A program made the translations under genes and the position numbers. Positions 15,547 through 22,788 of a DNA stretch of 64,000 nt are shown one piece after another. The stretch is from assembly GCF_000725885.1 (NCBI RefSeq), contig NZ_JODR01000014.1:62001-126000 (forward strand), in the 5' to 3' direction. A model generated the notes under the pieces. It was not told where the DNA came from. It saw only the letters and a program-made list of their open reading frames with translations, and searched no databases. The DNA is from Streptomyces albus subsp. albus (GTDB lineage Bacteria; Actinomycetota; Actinomycetes; Streptomycetales; Streptomycetaceae). Position 1 is the stretch's first letter. Each line of letters begins with the position of its first letter.

Positions 15547-16788
15547 ATGGAACCAGTGGTCGGCATCGGCCCGGTCTCGCGCACGACCGTCGACGCGGCC
15601 CTCACGGTCGCCCGGCGCACCCGCACCCCGCTCATGCTGATCCCCAGCCGCCGTCAGGTGGACGCCGCCGAGTTCGGCGGCGGCTATCTGGGCTGGACGA
15701 CGGACGAGTTCGCCGCCTACGTGCGCGAGCACGACACGGAAGGGCTCACGCTGCTGTGCCGGGACCACGGCGGGCCCTGGATGCACCCCGCGGAGGCGAC
15801 GCTGACGGACCCGGCCGAGGCGATGGCCTCCTGCCTCGCGTCCTTCACCGCCGATCTCGACGCCGGTTTCGGCCTGTTGCACATCGACACCTCCGAGGGC
15901 CGGCCCGGCACCGGGCCCGCACCGGCGCGGGAGGCCGCAGAGCGGCTCGTGGAGCTGTACGCGCGCTGTCACGCGGAGGCCACCGCGCGCGGTGTCACGG
16001 TCGCCTACGAGATCGGTTTCGAACCGCAGGACGTGGACACCAACGACCCCGACGAGTTCAAGGCGGCACTCCGCTCCGTGCTGGAGGGCATCGAGGCGGC
16101 GGGCGCGCCCAGACCGCGGTACGTCGTCGCGCAGACCGGCACCAAGGTGGCCGAGCTGCGCAACGTCGGGCGCTTCCACCGGCCCGGCGCGCGGTCCGAG
16201 ACGCTGCGCCAGGTCTCCACCCTGGCCGCCATCTGCCACCAGGAGGGCGTCCTGCTCAAGGCGCACAACTGCGACTACCTCACGGTGGAGGAGACGGCGC
16301 TGCTGCTGCGCGCGGGCGTGGACGCGTTCAACGTGGCACCCGAGTACGGGGTGACCGAGACCCGCGCCCTGCTGCGGGTGCTGGACGAAATGGCGCTGCC
16401 CCGGGCGAAGGAGGACTTCCTCCGGCTCGCCCACGACAGCGGCAAATGGCGCAAATGGCTGCTGGAGCCCAGCACGGCGACCGATGTCGAGCGTGCCGTC
16501 ATCGCGGGCCACTACGTCTTCCGCACCGACGAGGGCCTGCGTATCCGCGCCGAGGCCGCGCACGCCCTCAGCCGCCGGGGCCGGCCGCCGCTGGAGACGG
16601 TGCTGCGGGAGGCGGTCGCCGAACGGATCGGCGCCGCGCTCCGTGCCGTCGCCGCCGCCCGTACCCCGGTGGCAGCAGCCGGCCGGGCCACCGGCGCACG
16701 GCCCGTCCCGGACCCGGCCCCCGTCCAGGACCCGGCCTCCCTCCCGGACCCGGCCGCCGCCGGCCCGGCGCCCGGAGCGGCGCGGTGA
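15547..16788 (+). CDS. GatZ/KbaZ-like class II tagatose-bisphosphate aldolase subunit
   Basis: A 413-residue TIM-barrel protein of the GatZ/KbaZ family. By memory of the E. coli GatZ/KbaZ pattern I can align GGGYLGWTTDEFAAYV (GGYTGMTPADF in GatZ), LLCRDHGGPWMHP (GGDHLGPN), FGLLHIDTSEG (IHLDAS), VAYEIGFEPQ (YVIGTEVP) and LLKAHNCDYLTVEETALLLR (YEAHSTDYQT). In enterobacteria GatZ is the non-catalytic partner of GatY; no GatY-type gene is visible here. The last 45 residues are Pro/Ala/Asp rich and low in complexity. The stop overlaps the next start (GTGA). It may act alone as an aldolase or isomerase on a phosphorylated sugar in this operon. Confidence 0.8.
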   Translation: MEPVVGIGPVSRTTVDAALTVARRTRTPLMLIPSRRQVDAAEFGGGYLGWTTDEFAAYVREHDTEGLTLLCRDHGGPWMHPAEATLTDPAEAMASCLASFTADLDAGFGLLHIDTSEGRPGTGPAPAREAAERLVELYARCHAEATARGVTVAYEIGFEPQDVDTNDPDEFKAALRSVLEGIEAAGAPRPRYVVAQTGTKVAELRNVGRFHRPGARSETLRQVSTLAAICHQEGVLLKAHNCDYLTVEETALLLRAGVDAFNVAPEYGVTETRALLRVLDEMALPRAKEDFLRLAHDSGKWRKWLLEPSTATDVERAVIAGHYVFRTDEGLRIRAEAAHALSRRGRPPLETVLREAVAERIGAALRAVAAARTPVAAAGRATGARPVPDPAPVQDPASLPDPAAAGPAPGAAR

Positions 16789-17711
16789 CCGCCGCCGGTA
16801 CGCGGGCGTCCGCGCCCGAGACGCTTCAGGAGGCCGTCGACCGGGTGCTGCGGGTCCCCGACGAGCACCGCACCTTCACCAAGGACGCGGCGTTCGCCGA
16901 GGAGACCTGGGCCATCGGGCCCGGATTGCTCGAAGCCCTCCTCGACCACGGCCTGCCGCACCGCGGCCCGGCCGGCCGGCGCCGCTTCGAACGCACCGAC
17001 CTGCACAACATCAGCACCTACCTCAATCTGCCCTCCCCCTACTTCCGGGCGCTGGCCCGCAAGGCGCGGGCCATGGACGAGGCCGCCCGGAGCGGGGAGC
17101 CGCACCGCCACCGGCTGGAGCTGACCGCCCAGTGCGCGGGGCCGGGCCACGCAGCCCCCTGCGCCTTCGAGCCCGTACCCGGGCTGGCCGCGCACAGCGT
17201 GCCCGGCAGCCTGCGGCACACCGCGCCCGGCACCTTTACCGTCGAGGCGCGTCTCCCCTCGGACACCTACGTGTTCGACGACGACCGCTCCGAGCTGCTC
17301 TCGCTCGTCGCCGACTGGGAGCTGTACGTCCTGCCGGATGGCGTCATCGAGGACGAGGACTTCTCCCGTCGGACCCGTCTGGCCAACTGCCTCATCCCCA
17401 CGCGGCTGCTGCTGCGGGAGGCCGCACGGCGCGGCATCCGGGCCCGGCACGGGGCGGGCCTGCTGGTGGCGCCGCCGTTCACCACCCTGCACCACTGGAT
17501 CGAGTTCGAACTGGATGGTGTGTGGCGGGCTGCCGACCCGGTACTGCTGACCGCGTTCGCGCGCTGGGGCATGACCGACCCGGCCGCCTGGCCGTACAAC
17601 CGCTCCGTCGCCGGCATCGTCTGGCACCTGCTGACCTGGCCGCCGGAGGTCTTCTTCCCCGTCGTCCGCGACCACGGCCGCCAGGCCCCGCTGCACATCA
17701 CGGCACGCTGA
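16785..17711 (+). CDS. Transglutaminase-like (papain-fold) protein of unknown function
   Basis: A 308-residue cytoplasmic protein (no signal peptide, no membrane segment) that I do not recognise as a named family. A transglutaminase-like core is visible in the C-terminal half: Cys202 in ANCLIPTRLLLREAARRGIR, His236 in TLHHWIEFELDGVW and Asp251 in RAADPVLL, in the order and spacing of the Cys-His-Asp triad with the small-to-hydrophobic helix after the Cys. The N-terminal half has no clear domain. The GTG start at 16785 overlaps the aldolase stop (GTGA). In other pathways such folds act as amidases, acyltransferases or amide synthetases; here it could form or cleave an amide on an amino sugar. 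Confidence 0.7.
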   Translation: MTAAGTRASAPETLQEAVDRVLRVPDEHRTFTKDAAFAEETWAIGPGLLEALLDHGLPHRGPAGRRRFERTDLHNISTYLNLPSPYFRALARKARAMDEAARSGEPHRHRLELTAQCAGPGHAAPCAFEPVPGLAAHSVPGSLRHTAPGTFTVEARLPSDTYVFDDDRSELLSLVADWELYVLPDGVIEDEDFSRRTRLANCLIPTRLLLREAARRGIRARHGAGLLVAPPFTTLHHWIEFELDGVWRAADPVLLTAFARWGMTDPAAWPYNRSVAGIVWHLLTWPPEVFFPVVRDHGRQAPLHITAR

Positions 17712-17781
17712 CCGCGCCCGCACGCGGCGCAGCCGCACGTCCGCCATCCGCACCGCCATCCCGACCGGAAGGACCGCACCC

Positions 17782-18312
17782 ATGGGCAGCCCCACCACCG
17801 AAGGCGTCTTCACCGCCATCAGCGAGCCGGAAGGCGACACCGGCGCCCACCCGTCCCGGCCCCCGCGGCAGGTGGCGCCCGGAGTGCGGGTCATCGAGTT
17901 CGCCGACACCAAGAAGGTCGTCAAGCTGTGGGGCCAGGAACGCTGGCTGCACGAGGAGGAGCCGGACGGCCCCTACGGTTTCAAGTTCATCCGCATCAAG
18001 GCGGGCCACCGCACCTCGCTCCAGTACCACGAGCACAAACGGGAGAGCTACTTCATCCTCGAGGGCGAGGCGGTGATGCACTACCGCGAGACCCGCGACG
18101 GCGAGACCCTGCGCCTGCCCATGCCGGCCGGGACGCTGGCCCATGTGGACCCGGGCGCGGTCCACCGGGTGGAGGGCGTCACCGACATCGTGCTGGTGGA
18201 GGTCTCCACCTACGACGACGGTTCGGACAACGTCCGGCTGGAGGACGACTACGGCCGCGGTGACGGGCGGATCGCCGGCGAGCACGCCGAGCCCGCGTCC
18301 GAAGAGCGCTGA
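17782..18312 (+). CDS. Cupin protein, mannose-6-phosphate isomerase-like
   Basis: A 176-residue single-cupin protein. The cupin motif is clear: GHRTSLQYHEHKRESYFILE (first motif, with His-x-His and Glu) and PAGTLAHVDPGAVHRVEG (second motif with His). The segment VKLWGQERWLHEEEPDGPYG before it resembles the entrance of type II phosphomannose isomerases and sugar-nucleotide isomerases. It probably binds a divalent metal and isomerises or epimerises a sugar or sugar phosphate. It is the fourth gene of the operon, 70 bp after the transglutaminase-like gene and 2 bp before the aminotransferase gene. Confidence 0.85.
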   Translation: MGSPTTEGVFTAISEPEGDTGAHPSRPPRQVAPGVRVIEFADTKKVVKLWGQERWLHEEEPDGPYGFKFIRIKAGHRTSLQYHEHKRESYFILEGEAVMHYRETRDGETLRLPMPAGTLAHVDPGAVHRVEGVTDIVLVEVSTYDDGSDNVRLEDDYGRGDGRIAGEHAEPASEER

Positions 18313-18314
18313 GC

Positions 18315-19445
18315 ATGGGCGGCTTCACCGTTCCCAAGTACCGCTACCCCGCCCAGTTCGCGGGCGGGGAGCGGGAGCTGCTGGACCGGATCGGGGAGGT
18401 GCTGCTGCGCGGCGGCTACGTCCTGGGGGAGGAGGTCGCCGAGTTCGAGCGGCGGCTGGCCGGCTACCTGGGCGCCGCGCACACCGTCGGCGTCAACTCC
18501 GGCACCGACGCGCTGATCCTCACCCTCGACGCGCTCGGCATCGGCCCCGGCGACGAGGTGATCACCGTCGCCAACTCCTTCCACGCCACCGCCCAGGCCA
18601 TCGCCCGGCGCGGCGCCACCCCCGTCTACGTGGACTGCCGCGACGACGACTTCCTGATGGACCTCGACCTGCTGCCCGCCGCGTTCACCGAACGCACCCG
18701 CGCCGTCATCCTCGTCCACATGTTCGGCAAGGCGGCGGACGTGCCCCGCGCCGCGCGACTGGCACGCGACGCGGGAGTCACCCTCGTCGAGGACTGTGCC
18801 CAGGCCATCGGGGCCCGCAGCCACGGCGTCCGCGTCGGCACCGCCTCGGCGGCCGGCTGCTGGAGCTTCGCCCCGTCCAAGAACCTCGCCGCCGCTGGTG
18901 ACGCCGGAGCCGTCAGCGTCCAGGACGACGCGCTCGCCGACCGGCTCCGGCTGCTGCGGCACTTCGGCCAGCCCCGCCAGAACCAGCACGACATCCTCGG
19001 CTACAACTCCCGCCTCGACACCCTCCAGGCCCTCGTCCTGCTGCACAAACTCGACCGGCTCGACACCTGGAACGCCCGCCGCGCCACGGTGGCCGCCACC
19101 TACCGGGAACGGCTCGCCGGGCTGCCGCTCCGCTTCCAGGACCCCGGCGAGGAAGGCGGCCACGTCTACCACCTCTTCCAGGTGTGCACCGAGAGCGAGA
19201 CCGTGCGCGACGGGCTCCTCGCCCACCTGACCGACTCCGGCATCGACGCCGTCGTCCGCTACCCCGTACCCCTGCCCCGCCAGCCCGCCCTCGCCGGACC
19301 CGCGGCGGACCGCCACCCCTGCCCCGTCGCCGAGGACCTGTCCCGCCGGACGCTCTGTCTGCCCATCCGGCCCGACCTGGACGCCGCCGAGATCGGACAC
19401 GTCTGCCACGCCGTCACCGGCTACTTCACCACGCGGGCCGGCTGA
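18315..19445 (+). CDS. DegT/DnrJ/EryC1/StrS-family aminotransferase
   Basis: A PLP-dependent sugar or cyclitol aminotransferase of 376 residues. Visible motifs are GVNSGTDALILTLDALGIGP, GDEVITVANSFHATAQAI, VHMFGKAADV, VEDCAQAIGA (PLP-ring Asp region) and SFAPSKNLAAAGDAGAV with Lys189 as Schiff-base lysine. Family enzymes transfer an amino group from Glu or Gln to a keto sugar or inosose. It starts 2 bp after the cupin stop, and its own stop overlaps the next start (TGATG). Its presence is the strongest sign that the operon makes an amino sugar or aminocyclitol. The keto substrate may be supplied by the dehydrogenase at 22789. Confidence 0.92.
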   Translation: MGGFTVPKYRYPAQFAGGERELLDRIGEVLLRGGYVLGEEVAEFERRLAGYLGAAHTVGVNSGTDALILTLDALGIGPGDEVITVANSFHATAQAIARRGATPVYVDCRDDDFLMDLDLLPAAFTERTRAVILVHMFGKAADVPRAARLARDAGVTLVEDCAQAIGARSHGVRVGTASAAGCWSFAPSKNLAAAGDAGAVSVQDDALADRLRLLRHFGQPRQNQHDILGYNSRLDTLQALVLLHKLDRLDTWNARRATVAATYRERLAGLPLRFQDPGEEGGHVYHLFQVCTESETVRDGLLAHLTDSGIDAVVRYPVPLPRQPALAGPAADRHPCPVAEDLSRRTLCLPIRPDLDAAEIGHVCHAVTGYFTTRAG

Positions 19446-20623
19446 TGGAGACCCGCGTGACCACCGCCCCCGACGACGCCGCGTTCGAGGGCTATCTCGA
19501 ACTCGCCCGGCACGCCTTCGCGAAGACGCCCTACGGCCACTCCCGGCTGCGCGCCCACGGCATCACGGCGCTGGCCGTGCGCGGCAGCGAAGTGCTGGGC
19601 GGCGGGCTCTTCCTCCCGTTCGCCCAGCACTTCGGCGGACGCCCCGTGCCCTCCGGCGGCGTCGCCTGGCTCACCGTCGCCCCCTGGGAGCGCGGCGCAG
19701 GACACGCCCGCCGGCTCACCGACGAGGGCACCGACCGGCTGCGCGGCGAACACGGCGCCGTCCTCGCCTGCGCCTGGACCCCGGCACCGGGCCTCTACCG
19801 GCGCTGGGGCTGGGAGGCGGTCGCCGTCGCCTCCGGCCACACCCTCACCCCCGCCGACGTTCCCCGCCCCGCCCGCCCCGGCACCGTCTGCCGCCCCGAC
19901 GAGGCCGCCCGCGCTGCGCTGCGCGACCGGCTCGCGCCCCGCTGGAACGGGCCGCTGCGCCGCCCCGCCTGGTGGCACGAGTGGAAGAGCCGCACCCTCC
20001 CCGACGCGTTGACGCTCGGCATCACCAGAGAGGGGACGCTCGCCGGATACGCGACCTTCACCGTCGAACCCCACCAGCAGTGGGGCGTCACCGCCGTCGT
20101 CCACGAGCTGTGGCACGACAGGCTCGAAGACCTGCCCGCGCTGCTCGACGCCGTCACCGCCCGCTCGCCCCAGGTACGGCACCTGCGCTTCCGGCGCTCC
20201 GTCCTGCCCCGCACCGGGCCCCTGCACTGGGCGCTGGACCACTACACGGTGCGCGAGGAGGGCTGGTACCCGTGGGTGCTCACCCTGCTCGACGTCCCGC
20301 GCGCCCTCGAAGCCCGCGGCTGGCACCCGCACCCGCGCGGCGCCCTCGGCCTCAAGGTCGTCACCCCGGAGGGCAGAACCACCCCGTACGCGCTCACCTT
20401 CGAGGACGGCCGCCTCCAGGCCCGGCGCGGCAGCCCCCCGCCGGGCCGGGCCGCCGCCCGCACCGTACGGCTGCCCGCGGGAACCCTCGCCGCCTGGTAC
20501 GCGGGCGCCCTGCCGCTGTGCCACGCCGCCCGGCTGGGCACCGCCGAAGGGGACGAGAGGGACCTGGCCCTCCTCGACGCACTGGCCGCCGGCCACCAGC
20601 CGTGGCTCCCGGACAGCTTCTGA
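19445..20623 (+). CDS. Eis-like GNAT N-acetyltransferase
   Basis: A 392-residue protein with the length and layout of Eis: an N-terminal GNAT domain with acetyl-CoA motif VAPWERGAGHARRLTDEG, a second GNAT-like region and an SCP2-like C-terminal domain. The segment LYRRWGWEAV carries the Tyr expected to act as acid. The protein ends in Phe (PWLPDSF), matching the C-terminal carboxylate used as base in Mycobacterium Eis. Eis enzymes acetylate amines of aminoglycosides, peptides and polyamines. Coupled to the aminotransferase gene, it could N-acetylate the amino sugar made by the operon or give self-protection. Confidence 0.85.
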   Translation: METRVTTAPDDAAFEGYLELARHAFAKTPYGHSRLRAHGITALAVRGSEVLGGGLFLPFAQHFGGRPVPSGGVAWLTVAPWERGAGHARRLTDEGTDRLRGEHGAVLACAWTPAPGLYRRWGWEAVAVASGHTLTPADVPRPARPGTVCRPDEAARAALRDRLAPRWNGPLRRPAWWHEWKSRTLPDALTLGITREGTLAGYATFTVEPHQQWGVTAVVHELWHDRLEDLPALLDAVTARSPQVRHLRFRRSVLPRTGPLHWALDHYTVREEGWYPWVLTLLDVPRALEARGWHPHPRGALGLKVVTPEGRTTPYALTFEDGRLQARRGSPPPGRAAARTVRLPAGTLAAWYAGALPLCHAARLGTAEGDERDLALLDALAAGHQPWLPDSF

Positions 20624-20725
20624 CCGCCGCCGTACCGGTTCTGACCGCCGCCGTACCGGCCACCCCGCCCAGGGAGCCCGGCCGGCGCCGCGCCGCCCCA
20701 GCCCGACCCGAGGAGGGACCGACAC

Positions 20726-21067
20726 ATGCACCCCCGGACAGGTCACGGCGCCGCCCGGCCCCGCCCCGCGCCGCCCCCGCAGCCCCACCGCGCCGCCGCG
20801 CGCCCCGCCGCCGGCCGGCCGGCCCCACGTCACCGAGGACCGCAGCGGCACCAGCAGCCGGGACGTCATCGGGGCCCGGGGCCGCACCGGCAGCCGGCTC
20901 GGTGTCAGCGGCCGGCGCGGCAGCGGGGCCGGCCGGCCGCCCCGTACGTCCGCCGCGCCCCGCGCCCGCCCCGTACCGCGGGCACCCGCCTCTCCCGCAG
21001 CCCGCGCCCCGGGACCCTCCCCGGGCGGGCGGCGCCGCGGCCGTCAGGGCACGGTGGGGCCGTCTGA
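20726..21067 (+). CDS. Small Arg/Pro/His-rich ORF, doubtful
   Basis: An ATG at 20726 preceded by GAGGAGGGA at good spacing opens a 113-codon frame whose stop overlaps the next start (TGATG). That geometry argues for translation. The product, however, has about 26 Arg, many Pro and no Asp, Glu, Lys, Asn, Phe, Ile or Trp, typical of a shadow frame in GC-rich DNA. The frame one base later shows more coding-like position bias (reading HVTEDRSGTSSRDVIGAR) but has no start codon. A frameshifted older gene, a leader ORF or a real basic peptide are all possible. Confidence 0.35.
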   Translation: MHPRTGHGAARPRPAPPPQPHRAAARPAAGRPAPRHRGPQRHQQPGRHRGPGPHRQPARCQRPARQRGRPAAPYVRRAPRPPRTAGTRLSRSPRPGTLPGRAAPRPSGHGGAV

Positions 21068-21786
21068 TGCCCGGCGACGCCCGCACCACGTTGCTCGTCA
21101 TCGCCAAGGAGCCGCGCCCCGGCCGGGCGAAGACCCGGCTCGCCCCCGCGTTCACCGCGCGCGGTGCCGCCGCGCTCGCCGCAGCGGCGCTCACCGACAC
21201 ACTGCGCACCGTGCTCGCGGTGCCGGCCCGCCGGCGGATCCTCGTCCTCGACGGCCGGCCCGGACCGTGGCTGCCGGAACCGGGCGAGGGCGGCGCCAGG
21301 CTGGAGATCGTGCCGCAGGCCGGCGGCTCCCTCGACGAACGGCTGGCCGCCGCGTTCGCGCTGTGCGACGGCCCCGCTCTGCTCGTCGGCATGGACACCC
21401 CGCAGCTCACCCCCGCACATCTGGCCCCCGCCACCGGCCCCGCCGCCTGGCACCGGCACGACGCCTTCTTCGGGCCCGCTGCCGACGGCGGCTTCTGGGC
21501 CCTCGGACTGGCCGCACCCGACCCCGCGCTGCTGCGCGGCGTCCCCATGTCCACCCCCCGCACCGGGGCGGTGCAGCGCGCCCGGCTGGTGGCCGCCGGA
21601 CTGACCGTGACGGACCTGCCCGAGCTGCGGGACGTGGACGAACCCGAGGACGCCGCGGCCGTCGCCGCCCAGGCCCCCGGCACCCTCTTCGCCGCCGAAC
21701 ACGCCCGGTGGCGGCGGCCGGCACAGGACGCAGCCGCCCGGCCCGACGGTGGCGAAGAGGGTGCGGGGAGGTCCGGTACGGCGTGA
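21067..21786 (+). CDS. TIGR04282/DUF2064 family glycosyltransferase-like protein
   Basis: A 239-residue GT-A-fold protein of the family named after arsenosugar biosynthesis (DUF2064). It starts LLVIAKEPRPGRAKTRLAPA, the signature nucleotide-binding segment, with LLVGMDTPQLTPAHL (metal-binding Asp region) and AFFGPAADGGFWALGL further on. Family members are nucleotidyl- or glycosyltransferase-like enzymes of largely unknown substrate. The ATG overlaps the preceding ORF's stop and its own stop overlaps the methyltransferase start (GTGA). DUF2064 genes next to a methyltransferase are, to my knowledge, common in Streptomyces, so this pair may be an older module fused onto the sugar operon. Confidence 0.82.
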   Translation: MPGDARTTLLVIAKEPRPGRAKTRLAPAFTARGAAALAAAALTDTLRTVLAVPARRRILVLDGRPGPWLPEPGEGGARLEIVPQAGGSLDERLAAAFALCDGPALLVGMDTPQLTPAHLAPATGPAAWHRHDAFFGPAADGGFWALGLAAPDPALLRGVPMSTPRTGAVQRARLVAAGLTVTDLPELRDVDEPEDAAAVAAQAPGTLFAAEHARWRRPAQDAAARPDGGEEGAGRSGTA

Positions 21787-22493
21787 GAGAAGGGAGGCGG
21801 ACGGACACCGGGTCCTGGCGGGAGGACCCCTACACCGAGGCCCTCGGGCGGGGCCGCGGCCCGCTGCTGCTGCGCGGCCCCGGCGGCTGGAGCCTCCCGC
21901 TGGACATCGAGCGCTGGTGCGGCGCCGCCGACGCCGCCGACCTGACCGTGCTGGACCGCTGCCGCGGCGCCGTGCTCGACATCGGCTGCGGGCCCGGCCG
22001 GCTGGTGAGCGCCCTGCGGGCAACCGGCCACCCCGCGCTGGGCATCGACGTCAACCCGGCGGCCGTCGGCCGTACGGTGCTGCGCGGGGGCCGCGCCCTG
22101 TGCCGCTCCGTCTTCGACCCCCTCCCGGCGCCCGGCGGCTGGGACACCGCCTTGCTGATGGACGGCAACATCGGCATCGGCGGCGACCCGGCCCGGCTGC
22201 TGCGCCGCGTCGCCCGGCTGGTGCGGCCCGGCGGTCTGCTGCTGGCGGAGGTCGCCGGGGACGACGTGGACGAACGGCGCCGGGTGTGGATGGAGGACGG
22301 CCACGGCGCCCTGGGCACTCCGTTCGCCTGGGCCCGGTTGGGTGCCCCGGCACTGCGCCGCAGCGCGCGCCGCACGGGGTGGACGCCGGTGGACAACTGG
22401 TCGAAGGACGCCCGCGAGTTCGTCGCCCTCCGCAACGGCACCCCGGCCCCGCCGCGCCGCCTCACACCACCGGCGGCCGTCCCGTCCGAGTAA
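21783..22493 (+). CDS. Class I SAM-dependent methyltransferase
   Basis: A 236-residue methyltransferase with SAM motif I GAVLDIGCGPGRLVSALR, the post-I segment ALGIDVNPAAVG and the motif III-like RLVRPGGLLLAEVAGDDVDE. The GTG start overlaps the DUF2064 stop, so both are probably translated together. The N-terminal segment EDPYTEALGRGRGPLLLRG and the C-terminal NWSKDAREFVALR do not identify a substrate. In this context it may methylate the operon's sugar product. Confidence 0.85.
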   Translation: MREGRRTDTGSWREDPYTEALGRGRGPLLLRGPGGWSLPLDIERWCGAADAADLTVLDRCRGAVLDIGCGPGRLVSALRATGHPALGIDVNPAAVGRTVLRGGRALCRSVFDPLPAPGGWDTALLMDGNIGIGGDPARLLRRVARLVRPGGLLLAEVAGDDVDERRRVWMEDGHGALGTPFAWARLGAPALRRSARRTGWTPVDNWSKDAREFVALRNGTPAPPRRLTPPAAVPSE

Positions 22494-22788
22494 GCCGCCA
22501 CACGGTCCGCCACCCCAGGGGCCGCCGCCCTTGCGTGTGCGTCCCCCCTGTGGGGTGAGGGACTTGGCGGTCCGTCCCGTGCGGGGAGAGGGGGAGGTTA
22601 CCGGCAGCGGTCGCGCCGGGCGGTGCGGTGACACGGAAGAGGGTGCGGTCCGCCGGACCCCGCGGCGGGGCCGGTGTGCGTCCCGTGCCAGACTCCACCG
22701 CAGGTGGCGGCCGTCGCCGTGGGTGCTTCCCGTGTGCGGCCCGCGCCGCACCGGGACCCGCACAGCGCAGCTTGCGAAAGGACGTCCG
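22494..22788. other. 295-bp gap between methyltransferase and dehydrogenase
   Basis: CCACCCCAGGGG at about 22513 can pair imperfectly with CCCCTGTGGGGTG near 22545, a possible weak terminator. The rest is GC-rich without a coding frame. It is unclear whether the dehydrogenase is co-transcribed with the upstream operon. Confidence 0.4.

Noticed and set aside
14283..20623. Aminoglycoside resistance island
   Set aside because: Only the Eis-like gene would fit; the operon lacks an aminoglycoside phosphotransferase, a 16S rRNA methyltransferase and mobile elements, so a biosynthetic role is more likely.
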